Virus record (IMG/VR): IMGVR_UViG_3300030090_006995 | Location: 1 to 51,383 of that record | Source of the DNA: a virus | Strand: one strand, 5' to 3' | DNA length: 51,383 nucleotides | Shown: positions 1 to 7,775 of the stretch, piece after piece | Layout of the letters: every line of letters begins with the position of its first letter | How positions within the stretch are numbered: the stretch's first letter is position 1 | Translations under genes and position numbers: made by a program | The notes under the pieces: model-generated | The model's database searches: none | Seen by the model: only the letters and a program-made list of their open reading frames with translations | Told to the model about the DNA's origin: nothing

Positions 1-109
1 CTCCAAATGAAGGATGTGCTTTTCCAATCTTAGCTTCTGTAAGAAAGTCTGCTCTGTTGATTAAATCATTAAAGCCATTAAAATTATCGGTGTAATCAAA
101 GGAACTCAT
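1..109 (-). CDS. 5' end of an unknown leftward gene (partial)
   Basis: An ATG on the minus strand at 109 opens a frame of 36 codons that runs off the left edge without a stop; the protein begins MSSFDYTDNFNGFNDL and the visible part ends with HPSFG. A perfect TATAAATA box lies 6 nt upstream of the ATG, the arrangement seen at the structural genes of this window, so I infer a late virion or assembly gene. The fragment is too short to assign a family. Confidence 0.6.
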   Translation of the reverse strand, partial: MSSFDYTDNFNGFNDLINRADFLTEAKIGKAHPSFG

Positions 110-115
110 ATAATA

Positions 116-123
116 TATTTATA
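116..123 (-). promoter_or_regulatory. T4-type late promoter box TATAAATA
   Basis: A perfect TATAAATA on the minus strand, separated by 6 nt from the ATG of the partial gene at 109. With T4 late-promoter geometry the transcript would start about 1 nt before the ATG. Confidence 0.65.
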
Positions 124-126
124 CCT

Positions 127-579
127 ATGAAGCTAAATTATAAGGATTTTAACGAAATGACTGAAAAAGAGCTGTATAAACTACCAGGAGTAGGAAGGAC
201 GACAGCTAAACGCATTCTAGGCTTTAGGCCTTTTAGAAATAATGATGATCTATTTAAAGTAAAAGGCTTAGGAAGAAAAACTTTAAAGGATTTAGGCATT
301 GAAAAAACTAAAAAGAAGAAGAAAAAATGGTATACAATAGATGGTGTTGACTACCCAGATAATTGTCTTGCAAAAGATAAGCGTTATGGAACTATTGACT
401 TCTTTTGGCGAATCGATAAAGATCATAGAGAAAGCATTAGCGAGCCTTCACCTTGGGTTCTTCGTAATCGTAGAATTAGCGAACGAATTAGAGCTGAAGG
501 ACCTGATGGTCCAATGAGTAGGTATGTTGATAACTCATATATGTGGGAAGAAGGATTTAAGTTCGATTGGGAAGATTGA
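127..579 (+). CDS. Helix-hairpin-helix protein
   Basis: 150-aa protein. Residues about 10-60 contain two successive HhH motifs, LPGVGRTTAKRI and VKGLGRKTLKDL, typical of ComEA-like non-specific DNA binding. They are followed by a Lys run (residues about 60-67) and a C-terminal region of about 80 residues rich in aromatic and charged residues that I do not recognise. It is the first gene of the rightward block and ends about 30 nt before the amidotransferase gene. A DNA-binding role is supported by the motif; its job in the phage is unknown. No Shine-Dalgarno sequence is visible. Confidence 0.7.
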   Translation: MKLNYKDFNEMTEKELYKLPGVGRTTAKRILGFRPFRNNDDLFKVKGLGRKTLKDLGIEKTKKKKKKWYTIDGVDYPDNCLAKDKRYGTIDFFWRIDKDHRESISEPSPWVLRNRRISERIRAEGPDGPMSRYVDNSYMWEEGFKFDWED

Positions 580-595
580 TAATCGCGTAAACTAA

Positions 596-601
596 TATAA
601 T
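596..601 (+). promoter_or_regulatory. Sigma70-like -10 box TATAAT
   Basis: TATAAT ends 7 nt before the ATG at 609, so transcription would start at or next to the start codon. No convincing -35 element is seen. Identical spacing occurs before 37590. Confidence 0.4.
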
Positions 602-608
602 ATAGTAT

Positions 609-1286
609 ATGTGCGCGATATTTGGTTCTTTTGACTCTTCTATGTTTGAAGTTTTGTATGAAGCAAACAAGCAAAGAGGTAATTTTGCAAGTAGTATAAT
701 TAGCTTATCAGAAGACGATCAATTTATTAAAAAGAAGCAAGGTGATATAGACTTTGATAAGTATACACATCAACCATTAAGTAGGTATTATCTCGGTCAC
801 GTACAGGCACCTACTTCATCTACTAGAAAATGGGGATATGATACCTCGCATCCTTTCGAATCTCTTTCTTGGTTAGTTTCTCATAATGGAGTTCTAACTA
901 ATCATAAAAAGCTCAAGAAACAATACTGTAAGTATCTCGAAAATAATGTAGATACTGCTGTTATAGTTAATCTATTGGAACACTTTACGCAAAAGGAACA
1001 CGATAAAGGCAAAGTACTACCTAACCCTGTTAAAATTATTAAAAAGACATTAGAGCTTCTTGCAGGTACGTACGCTTTAAGTATTGTATTTTGTGATACT
1101 AGTGAAGTGTTCCTTGCTCGTTCAGGATCTATACTTCATTACAATAATAAAGGTGACTATTCTACTATAAACGGTAGTTCATTACAAGAGCTTCCGGAAG
1201 GAGTGATAGTACGTCTAAACGAAAAAACTAAACGATGGAATAAAGTCGGTACGTTTGAGCACGACTCTCCATTTTCTTTTATATGA
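609..1286 (+). CDS. Class II glutamine amidotransferase (Ntn hydrolase), stand-alone
   Basis: 225-aa protein beginning MCAIFG: removal of Met would expose Cys2 as the N-terminal nucleophile of class II amidotransferases (GlmS, PurF and AsnB type). Further family-like segments are GHVQAPTS (about residue 60) and SHNGVLTNH (about 95), the latter being the conserved glutamine-site strand. No synthetase, isomerase or phosphoribosyl domain follows, so ammonia would have to be passed to a separate acceptor enzyme. The gene overlaps the next one (glycosyltransferase-like) by an ATGA junction, suggesting translational coupling and possibly a shared role in making an amino-sugar or a modified nucleotide. 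Function beyond glutaminase or amidotransfer is inference. Confidence 0.8.
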   Translation: MCAIFGSFDSSMFEVLYEANKQRGNFASSIISLSEDDQFIKKKQGDIDFDKYTHQPLSRYYLGHVQAPTSSTRKWGYDTSHPFESLSWLVSHNGVLTNHKKLKKQYCKYLENNVDTAVIVNLLEHFTQKEHDKGKVLPNPVKIIKKTLELLAGTYALSIVFCDTSEVFLARSGSILHYNNKGDYSTINGSSLQELPEGVIVRLNEKTKRWNKVGTFEHDSPFSFI

Positions 1287-1936
1287 TTGATACTATGATA
1301 TTTTCAGCCACTGCAGGTAAAGATACTAATACTTTACTTTGGCAGACTAGTGAAAACTCTTCTGTTGTCTTTAAACAACACAACAAAGACTCATTACAGA
1401 AGATATATAACAAAGCTATAGATTTTGCTTTACAAGAACATGTACAAAATTTAGTATTAGTTCATGATGATGTTATTTTAGAAAATTTTTCTGAGGAAAG
1501 ACTTAATAGACTGTTTAAAAAATTTGATGTTGTCGGTTGTGCAGGTACTACTGAAGTTAGTTTGAAAGCACCTGCATTATGGCACTTAATGGGTGGTGGT
1601 TTTAACTCTGGAAACTTACACGGAGCTGTAGCTCATGGAGATGAAAATAAAAAGCACATGACTTGTTTTGGTGAATATCCAAAACGTGTAGTTTTACTTG
1701 ATGGTGTCTTTATGGCTATAAAGAGAGAGGTATTTACAAAGATAAGATTTGATGAATCGTGCCCTTCAAAGTGGCATTTTTATGATTTAGACTATTCTAT
1801 GCAATGTCATAAAGCAGGATTTAAATTAGGAGTTGGTGACATATACATTACTCATAAATCTCCTGGTTTACAATCCTTTACTAGCGAATTTAATAAAGGT
1901 CAAGAGTGGTTCTTGAATAAGTGGAAAACAAAATAA
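1283..1936 (+). CDS. Glycosyltransferase-like protein (GT-A type)
   Basis: 217-aa protein starting at the ATG of an ATGA overlap with the amidotransferase. A central VLVHDDVILENF resembles the acidic nucleotide-sugar/metal motif of GT-A enzymes, and the later LDGVFMAIKREVF and FDESCPSKWHFYDLDYS segments resemble the acceptor-side region of family 2-like transferases. No transmembrane segment is seen. Substrate unknown. Coupling to the amidotransferase suggests the pair acts on one glycan or nucleotide modification; this is inference. Confidence 0.65.
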   Translation: MIDTMIFSATAGKDTNTLLWQTSENSSVVFKQHNKDSLQKIYNKAIDFALQEHVQNLVLVHDDVILENFSEERLNRLFKKFDVVGCAGTTEVSLKAPALWHLMGGGFNSGNLHGAVAHGDENKKHMTCFGEYPKRVVLLDGVFMAIKREVFTKIRFDESCPSKWHFYDLDYSMQCHKAGFKLGVGDIYITHKSPGLQSFTSEFNKGQEWFLNKWKTK

Positions 1937-1955
1937 TATATTATATCATTTTATT

Positions 1956-3263
1956 GTGAGTAAACTGGACTTAGATTATTTCGAAAATGTCCTTATATAT
2001 AAGTCTTTAACAGACGGTACATATTTGGCTTCTATAGCTGATTTTGTAAAGCCTGACTACTTTAAGAAAAAATCTATTGCGAGTATTTTTTCTATTATTA
2101 GAGATTTTTCTGAAAAGCGTAACAAGCTTCCTACTACTACTGAAATTAAGTCTCATCTTGTAACAGATGAACAGAGAGAGTCGTTTAAGGAACTAGTAAC
2201 ATCGTTTAACGATATAGATAAGAACTTAGATAAGGATGAATTGTATGATAATACGGAACAGTTCCTTAAAGAGAAGGCTGTATATCATACTATGCTAAAT
2301 GTAGCTGAAGATGTATCTAATGGTAAAGTAGATACATCAGTAGTATTAGATAAGTTTGAAAAATCGTGTAATATTAACCTGGTAACTGATCTTGGTTTAA
2401 ACTTATATAATGATATTGACGTATTGATTGATGATATTAACTCTGTAGAAAGACATATCCCTAGTCAATGGGAATGGTTAGATGAAAGTCTTGGTGGAGG
2501 GTTCCTTGAAGCAGGTAAATCGTTGTATGTATTTGCTGGTGAGACTAATATTGGTAAGTCAATATTTCTCGGTAACATAGCTCATAATATTGCTAAGCAA
2601 GGTAAAAATGTATTGCTAGTTACCCTTGAGATGTCTGAGTTGCTTTATGCAAGACGTATTTGTACTAATGTAACTAAAATTCCTATGAAGGAATTAGCTA
2701 GTAATACACCTTCGATTAAGCAAGCTATAAAAGATGAAGCTGGAAAGATCTTTATTAAAGAGTTTCCTCCTTCGACTATTACTCCTAGTCAATTGAAAGG
2801 CTTTATAAAGAAGTTTCAAGAACAAGGAATTAAGTTAGATGCTATAGTTTTAGATTATCTTAACTTAATGCATTCAACGATGGGTAATAATTCGTATGAG
2901 AGAATTAAACATGTAACTGAGCAAGTTCGTGCAATGAGTTACTTGTTTGAATGTCCTATTATATCTGCTACTCAGTTAAATAGAGCCGGCTTTGATACTG
3001 ATAACCCTGATCTTGCTACTATATCTGAATCGATTGGATTAGCTGCTACTTCTGATGTTATTGTTTCAATCTATCAAAATGAAGAAGATAGAGAATTAGG
3101 TATTATAAGGCTTGGAATGATGAAAAATCGGTATGGCCCTCGTGGTAATACGCAAGCTATGCGTATTAACTATAGTACTTTAACTATTGAAGAGGCAGAT
3201 GATATTGATTTTGAAGATGATAGCATGGAGACTCTTAACGCGTTAGCTGGACTTGCACAATAA
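1956..3263 (+). CDS. gp41: Replicative DNA helicase, T4 gp41 / DnaB family
   Basis: 435-aa hexameric 5'-3' helicase homologue (T4 gp41 is 475 aa). A DnaB-like N-terminal helical domain is followed by the RecA-like core: Walker A GETNIGKS at residues 195-202, LVTLEMS near 221-227, and Walker B IVLDYLNLM around 297-305. A SATQLNRAG segment matches the DnaB sensor region, and the acidic C-terminus is typical. Start is GTG at 1956. The gene heads the replication block that also encodes a gp59-like loader, SSB, clamp and primase, its known partners in the T4 replisome. Confidence 0.93.
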   Translation: MSKLDLDYFENVLIYKSLTDGTYLASIADFVKPDYFKKKSIASIFSIIRDFSEKRNKLPTTTEIKSHLVTDEQRESFKELVTSFNDIDKNLDKDELYDNTEQFLKEKAVYHTMLNVAEDVSNGKVDTSVVLDKFEKSCNINLVTDLGLNLYNDIDVLIDDINSVERHIPSQWEWLDESLGGGFLEAGKSLYVFAGETNIGKSIFLGNIAHNIAKQGKNVLLVTLEMSELLYARRICTNVTKIPMKELASNTPSIKQAIKDEAGKIFIKEFPPSTITPSQLKGFIKKFQEQGIKLDAIVLDYLNLMHSTMGNNSYERIKHVTEQVRAMSYLFECPIISATQLNRAGFDTDNPDLATISESIGLAATSDVIVSIYQNEEDRELGIIRLGMMKNRYGPRGNTQAMRINYSTLTIEEADDIDFEDDSMETLNALAGLAQ

Positions 3264-3272
3264 GGAACTCTT

Positions 3273-3280
3273 TGTAAATA
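3273..3280 (+). promoter_or_regulatory. Late-like box TGTAAATA
   Basis: A degenerate NNTAAATA box 6 nt upstream of the GTG start at 3287. The spacing fits the window-wide pattern, and it supports the GTG as the start, but the box itself is imperfect. Confidence 0.3.
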
Positions 3281-3286
3281 CAAATA

Positions 3287-4159
3287 GTGAATATCCAAGT
3301 ATGGACAGATACCGATTTACATGGTGCAGGTTCTGCATTATTGTTAAAGTGGTTATATAAAGATGCTAAAGCTTTTAGTATTCAAGATGTAACTGAATCT
3401 ACTTTAACAGGACGATTTAAAGGAGCGTTACATACATTAGATCATTATGATAGAGTTTACGTAGCTGATTTAGACCTAACTCCAGAACAAGTAAGTCTTA
3501 TTGATAGAGAAAATGTTGTAGTTATAGATAGTCACAAAAATCATGCTAAACATAAAGACTTATATAAAAAAGCTAAAGTAATAATAGACCCAGATGTATA
3601 TTCTAGTACAACTCTTATTTACGATAAGTTTAAATCTCATCTCACTCATCTATCGAAAGAGCAAATTGAGCTTATAGAATGTATTCAATCATATGATTGG
3701 TATAATGCTGAAAATAAAGATAGTTTAAAACTAAATGCCATCTACTACAATCTTAATTCTCCTAAAACTGAAAATTTTATAAATGCTTTTGAGAAAGGAT
3801 TAAGAGACTTTACTATACAAGAAAAAAATGCTATAAAGTTATACTTTAAAAAATTTAAAGAACAATTAACTGGTGAAACTTTTACAGGAAAGATAAAAGA
3901 GTATAGTATAGTTGCTACTTTTGCTAATTATGCCATAAACGAACTAGCGCATTATCTAATTAATAAACATAAAGCAGATATAAGCGTTATAGTAAACACA
4001 CAAGCTAAGACAGTATCATTTAGAAGATCTAAATCTTGTGATGCTGATGTAAGTATACTAGCTCAAAAACTTTGTAATGGGGGAGGGCACGCAGCAGCAG
4101 CCGGTGGTAAGTTAACGGAACAGTTTGCAACTCTAACTAAACAATTTACCCCATGTTAA
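3287..4159 (+). CDS. DHH/DHHA1-family phosphoesterase
   Basis: 290-aa protein, GTG start. The N-terminal TDTDLHGAGSALLL matches motif I of DHH phosphoesterases (NrnA, RecJ and related), VADLDLT gives a second acidic site, and VIDSHKNHAKH is the DHH-like motif with Ser in place of the first His. The C-terminus has CNGGGHAAAAGG, the DHHA1 GGGH substrate-binding motif. Likely an exonuclease or nano-RNase/oligonucleotide phosphodiesterase. It lies between the helicase and the gp59/gp32 cluster, so a role in nucleic-acid turnover during replication is plausible. Exact substrate unknown. Confidence 0.82.
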   Translation: MNIQVWTDTDLHGAGSALLLKWLYKDAKAFSIQDVTESTLTGRFKGALHTLDHYDRVYVADLDLTPEQVSLIDRENVVVIDSHKNHAKHKDLYKKAKVIIDPDVYSSTTLIYDKFKSHLTHLSKEQIELIECIQSYDWYNAENKDSLKLNAIYYNLNSPKTENFINAFEKGLRDFTIQEKNAIKLYFKKFKEQLTGETFTGKIKEYSIVATFANYAINELAHYLINKHKADISVIVNTQAKTVSFRRSKSCDADVSILAQKLCNGGGHAAAAGGKLTEQFATLTKQFTPC

Positions 4160-4449
4160 CAACTAACACACCAAAATCACCATCTTCATCTTTAATCAAA
4201 GATGAGACCGACCATTTACTAATGTGCTTTTGTACTTTTTGTTCTTTATTAAAAGGTAAAAAGCTATCTCTGCAAAATGTTTTTATTTTAGTCTTACAAG
4301 AAAAGAGGTTAAGAGCTATATTAAAGGAACTTTTAACCATTGAAACTAACTTTGATGTAGTTAAACTATTTATAGACTTTGAGCCTTCGATTACTAAATC
4401 GAAATATATTACAAAGTTCCTAAATTCGAATTCTAATATTAAACTATGA
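4153..4449 (+). CDS. Small protein at the gp33 position
   Basis: 98-aa protein overlapping the DHH gene by 7 nt and the gp59-like gene by an ATGA junction. In T4 the gene order 33-59-32 places the late-transcription co-activator gp33 (112 aa) here. Size and position fit, but I see no diagnostic gp33 sequence and no clear C-terminal clamp-binding hydrophobic tail. Treat gp33 as a positional suggestion only. The middle is hydrophobic and Leu-rich (residues about 25-60), probably helical. Confidence 0.6.
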   Translation: MLTTNTPKSPSSSLIKDETDHLLMCFCTFCSLLKGKKLSLQNVFILVLQEKRLRAILKELLTIETNFDVVKLFIDFEPSITKSKYITKFLNSNSNIKL

Positions 4450-5105
4450 TCAATGAAAAAGAAAAATCAATATACAATAGTTTTTTATACGCATCTCGAA
4501 AAGCAAAAAATAAGCCAGTTCGGTTAAGACAAAATTTTGATAACTTAGAGAGTAAAGACGAAGTAGCTCTCAAGAAACTTAACTTACTTTTATCAAAATA
4601 TACACATATAAACTATAGCGACTTCTTTATCGCTCCATATAAAGTTTACGGTTCGGATAACTATTTTGATTTGACGTTTTTTAACACACGTAGAGCAATA
4701 AAATGTTATTCTATGTACTGTAAAGATAAACAAGTACAAGATCCTGACAGTGAAGAAAGTATTAATACACTAAAAGAGTGTTTAAAGTTTATTTACAATT
4801 ACTGTAATACGGAAAAAATAACTCTCGGAAAGTATAAAACATGTACTTCCGGTACTACACCTGAAGTATTTAAACATCTAAAAAATCATCATATTAATTT
4901 TTATACACTTCATGCTCTTGATATTGAGAGTGTTGTGAGGAGCGGAGATATGGAAGTGTTTAACTGGCTTATACCTGATTTCGCAGACCTTTACTCTAAG
5001 ACAAGAGTAAAATTTATAAGTTCCAAAACTCTAAAAGATAAAGCAAGAAAAGGTCTGAAAATAATAGAACAAAAACTGTTGAAGTTTAGCACACCGGCAT
5101 TATAA
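4446..5105 (+). CDS. gp59: Helicase loader, T4 gp59-like
   Basis: 219-aa protein, nearly the length of T4 gp59 (217 aa). Directly upstream of gp32, as in T4. A central block with Tyr/Phe-rich helices, a YGSDNYFDL segment resembling the T4 pattern, and the segment VFKHLKNHHINFYTLHALD aligns by eye with the T4 gp59 C-domain segment around IFKLLQSNIISFETF. gp59 binds fork DNA and gp32 and loads gp41. ATGA overlap with the previous gene. The call rests on order, length and patchy similarity. Confidence 0.65.
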   Translation: MINEKEKSIYNSFLYASRKAKNKPVRLRQNFDNLESKDEVALKKLNLLLSKYTHINYSDFFIAPYKVYGSDNYFDLTFFNTRRAIKCYSMYCKDKQVQDPDSEESINTLKECLKFIYNYCNTEKITLGKYKTCTSGTTPEVFKHLKNHHINFYTLHALDIESVVRSGDMEVFNWLIPDFADLYSKTRVKFISSKTLKDKARKGLKIIEQKLLKFSTPAL

Positions 5106-5106
5106 T
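5101..5106 (+). promoter_or_regulatory. Sigma70-like -10 box TATAAT before gp32
   Basis: TATAAT begins inside the stop region of the gp59-like gene and ends 6 nt before the gp32 ATG, giving a possible separate, nearly leaderless gp32 transcript. No clear -35 element. Confidence 0.4.
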
Positions 5107-5112
5107 TATGGC

Positions 5113-5952
5113 ATGAGTACTTTTACTAGTTCAATGTTTCAATCAATTAAAGACGCACTAGCTACTTCTGATAATAAGGGGTCAGCTACATTCAATGAGA
5201 TTATGCCTACTAAAGTAGGTAATACTTATACTGTAAGGCTTTTGCCATTTGCAAAAGATCCGAGTAAGACATTCTTTCATTATTATAACCATGGATGGAA
5301 TTCTTACGCTACTGGTCAATACGTTCAGACTTTGAGTCCGCAAACGTTTGGTGAACGTGATCCTATTGCTGAAGAGCGTTTTCGTGTTCTTCGTACCGGT
5401 AGTGAAGAAGAGAAAGAAAAGATGAGCGCTGTACGACGCTTAGAGAAGTGGTTGGTAAATGTTTATGTTATCGACGACCCCTCTAATCCTGATAATAACG
5501 GAAAAGTAAAAATTCTTCGTTATGGTAAGCAGCTTCAAAAAATTATTACTGAAGCTATTGAAGGAGAAGATGCTGAAGAGTTTGGAGCTCGTATCTTTGA
5601 CTTAGGATCTGAAGGTGTTAACTTTAAGATTAAAGTAGAGCAGCAAGGTGACTTTCCTACTTATGTATCTTCTAGATTTACTTCTGCAGGTAAGGTAGAG
5701 CTGTCTGAAGATCAACAAAAAGATATTTACGATGGAGTATTTGATCTTACGGAAGTATTTACTCTTAAGTCTTATGACGATCTTAAAGAAATGTTTAATG
5801 AGCATTATTACTGTAAGACCGGAGATGATACTCCTGAAACTCCAGTAACGTCAGCTCCGGAGCCTGCCGCTGCTCCTGCTGAACCTGAGCCTGTAGTTGC
5901 AGGTAATGATTCAGTTGAAGAGGATATTGACGACCTTTTGAAAGATCTCTAA
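5113..5952 (+). CDS. gp32: Single-stranded DNA-binding protein, T4 gp32 family
   Basis: 279-aa protein. The OB-fold core contains NTYTVRLLPFAKDPSKTFFHYYNHGW (split here by function: basic/aromatic ssDNA cleft) and EKWLVNVYVIDDP...NGKVKILRYGKQL, matching the T4 gp32 core. A Pro/Ala-rich linker leads to the acidic tail EEDIDDLLKDL, the protein-interaction tail that in T4 contacts gp59, gp61 and gp43. The T4 zinc-ligand region is replaced by SPQTFGERDP with no cysteines, so the zinc site appears absent. Located between the gp59-like and clamp genes. Confidence 0.92.
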   Translation: MSTFTSSMFQSIKDALATSDNKGSATFNEIMPTKVGNTYTVRLLPFAKDPSKTFFHYYNHGWNSYATGQYVQTLSPQTFGERDPIAEERFRVLRTGSEEEKEKMSAVRRLEKWLVNVYVIDDPSNPDNNGKVKILRYGKQLQKIITEAIEGEDAEEFGARIFDLGSEGVNFKIKVEQQGDFPTYVSSRFTSAGKVELSEDQQKDIYDGVFDLTEVFTLKSYDDLKEMFNEHYYCKTGDDTPETPVTSAPEPAAAPAEPEPVVAGNDSVEEDIDDLLKDL

Positions 5953-5953
5953 G

Positions 5954-6433
5954 ATGCAAGAACCACCAATGACACCAGAGGCTAAAGCAGCCTTGATGCA
6001 ATTTGTTGGCCAGACATATGGTCAGATGAATAAGCAAGATCAAATGATAGTAGGTCAATCAGGTAACTTACAACCTAAATCTGATCAACTAAGACATACA
6101 TTTGAATCAGTAGCAAAAATACCTACTGTACAAATGCCTCAACAAGGAGCTCCTCCGCAACAAGGAGCTCCACCTCAACCAGAAGCTGCCCCGACACCGG
6201 TCGCTCCGGTAACCCCGGAACAAGCTGCACAAGAGTTGAGAGAGGTACAGCAAGCACCAGTACTACAAGAATTACCACCACAATCTAATGACAATCAATT
6301 AGATTTTGATTTTACCGAACCCTCGAAGATCGATAAGATGGTTGATCTATTGGAAAAGCAAAATTTGATTCTAAAAGAAATTAGTTTAAAATTAGATAAT
6401 GGAAAGAAAGTTAAAATTAACAAACAAAGGTGA
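5954..6433 (+). CDS. Pro/Gln-rich linker protein of unknown function
   Basis: 159-aa protein starting 1 nt after the gp32 stop. Residues about 55-115 are low-complexity Pro/Gln/Ala, including a perfect QQGAPP repeat encoded by an 18-bp tandem near 6140-6175. A short hydrophobic-acidic motif NQLDFDF at about residue 116 resembles clamp-binding peptides. A C-terminal amphipathic helix (DKMVDLLEKQNLILKEIS) looks like a coiled coil. The next gene, the clamp, starts 35 nt before its stop. I do not recognise the family; an intrinsically disordered replisome or transcription accessory factor is possible. Confidence 0.65.
   Translation: MQEPPMTPEAKAALMQFVGQTYGQMNKQDQMIVGQSGNLQPKSDQLRHTFESVAKIPTVQMPQQGAPPQQGAPPQPEAAPTPVAPVTPEQAAQELREVQQAPVLQELPPQSNDNQLDFDFTEPSKIDKMVDLLEKQNLILKEISLKLDNGKKVKINKQR
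6140..6175 (+). repeat. 18-bp tandem duplication encoding QQGAPP twice
   Basis: Two adjacent 18-bp units differ at two third-codon positions. They encode QQGAPP-QQGAPP in the linker of the protein at 5954-6433. Confidence 0.7.
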
Positions 6434-7121
6434 ATTTCTAAAGTTTTTAGACGCTATTTCAAAGATAAATGATCAAGGCGTTATTTTAGATATTAAAGAT
6501 AAGCAGATATCTGCTTTAGTTTCAAGCTTAGATAGTACGTTAATATTACATACTAACTTTGATATTGATTGCGATATAGAAACTGTTCTCAATATACCTG
6601 ATGTTAAAAAACTTAAGCATGTCTTAGATACTATTGAAAAAGATGAAATCGAATTGATTATCAATAGTAATAATTTAGAGTATAAAGGTAAAGACGTCAA
6701 GTTTAAGTATCATCTCTATGAAGAAGGCTTTATTACTAGACCTAATATTAACTTAGATAAAATTAGTAAGTTTAAGTATGATGTTGAATTTGATTTAGAT
6801 AAAGTAACCTTGCAACGTATATTTAAAGGTTGCGGATTTGCGCATGAAACTAATAAAATTTATTTTTATACTGAAGATGGTAATTTGATGGCAGAACTTA
6901 CTGATCGATCTAGACATAATACTGATAACTTTACTCTATCTATTGGTGAGGTTAAGTTTGATTTAGAAGCTGTACCTCTTAACTTAGATAATTTAAGATT
7001 ACTTACTAGCATTGATAATAAATTTGATGTTAAAGTAAATACTGAGTTTGGTGTAGTTGTATTTGATATTGAGAGTAATGGTATTAAATTAAAGTATATA
7101 ATTTCAGCATTAACTCAATGA
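6399..7121 (+). CDS. gp45: Sliding clamp, T4 gp45-like
   Basis: 240-aa protein (T4 gp45 is 228 aa). Sequence identity to T4 is low, but the alternating beta-strand pattern, two-domain length, LEAVPLNLDNLRLL and the final GVVVFDIESNGIKLKYIIS strand pair match the gp45 C-domain plan. It sits in the replication block and its loader ATPase gp44 is encoded at 39404. In T4 the clamp also activates late transcription with gp33 and gp55, relevant to the late boxes here. The start overlaps the upstream gene by 35 nt; no better downstream Met exists. Confidence 0.75.
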   Translation: MERKLKLTNKGEFLKFLDAISKINDQGVILDIKDKQISALVSSLDSTLILHTNFDIDCDIETVLNIPDVKKLKHVLDTIEKDEIELIINSNNLEYKGKDVKFKYHLYEEGFITRPNINLDKISKFKYDVEFDLDKVTLQRIFKGCGFAHETNKIYFYTEDGNLMAELTDRSRHNTDNFTLSIGEVKFDLEAVPLNLDNLRLLTSIDNKFDVKVNTEFGVVVFDIESNGIKLKYIISALTQ

Positions 7122-7456
7122 TAGTGAATCAAAAAAAGAACAAGTTAAAAACTGCAGGGTACTTTATTAAAAGACTAAAGGATAATGATTTTGTTACCTT
7201 GCGAATATTCGATAAATACAGTGAAGCAGATCCACGTAAATGGACAGTGTTAGTAGATCCCGGCGGCGCTTCAGTATTTGTAACATGTTTCGAAAATACA
7301 CCATTCAAAGGCGAATATCTATTTTCTCTATACGACGGTAATCAGAGTTTTAACTCTAATTTTAGTCTTAAAACAGATTCTATTGAAGTAGTTGTATCAA
7401 AACTACTAAATAACGGGGTCCGGCAAAAACACGAAAGTGATTTTTTAGATAAATAA
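7118..7456 (+). CDS. Conserved-looking hypothetical protein
   Basis: 112-aa protein starting with an ATGA overlap on the clamp stop. Contains basic N-terminal residues, then a beta-rich segment (KWTVLVDPGGASVFVTCF, FKGEYLFSLYDG). No Cys-metal motif, signal peptide or membrane segment. Position between clamp and RNase H suggests an early/middle function; no family recognised. Confidence 0.6.
   Translation: MIVNQKKNKLKTAGYFIKRLKDNDFVTLRIFDKYSEADPRKWTVLVDPGGASVFVTCFENTPFKGEYLFSLYDGNQSFNSNFSLKTDSIEVVVSKLLNNGVRQKHESDFLDK
7448..7455 (+). promoter_or_regulatory. Late-type box GATAAATA
   Basis: NATAAATA box overlapping the last codons of the preceding gene, exactly 5 nt before the ATG at 7461. Confidence 0.45.
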
Positions 7457-7460
7457 TAGT

Positions 7461-7775
7461 ATGGAAGAAGATCAAGATCAGTTCGACAGTGATGACGAAT
7501 TACGTGAAATGGTCGAAAAAGCTTTAAAGGAAAATATTAAAGAAAGAAAATCCTTTAAGAATAGAAAAGACCTTGCGTATCGTTTATCAACTATCATTAG
7601 TGAATATCTAGATAGTTATATCCTACTAGGATTTGATTTTAATGGAAGGCATATTGATATAAAAGCAGCTAAAACACCACAACAAGTTGAAGCATTAAAT
7701 TCATTCTTGTTAAAATATTTCGCGAGTGAAGCGCAATCAATAAAAGGAATAAATCCTCCTGATGAGTTATTGTAA
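7461..7775 (+). CDS. Acidic/helical hypothetical protein
   Basis: 104-aa protein. The first 15 residues are strongly acidic, followed by a Lys/Arg-rich helix and a beta-alpha segment (YILLGFDFNGRHIDIKAAKT) ending in an aromatic helix. The next gene starts 14 nt before its stop. Function not recognised. The late-type box in front may give it a late expression mode unlike its neighbours. Confidence 0.6.
   Translation: MEEDQDQFDSDDELREMVEKALKENIKERKSFKNRKDLAYRLSTIISEYLDSYILLGFDFNGRHIDIKAAKTPQQVEALNSFLLKYFASEAQSIKGINPPDELL

Noticed and set aside
4153-4449. Firm assignment as gp33
   Set aside because: Only position and size fit; no diagnostic sequence is visible.
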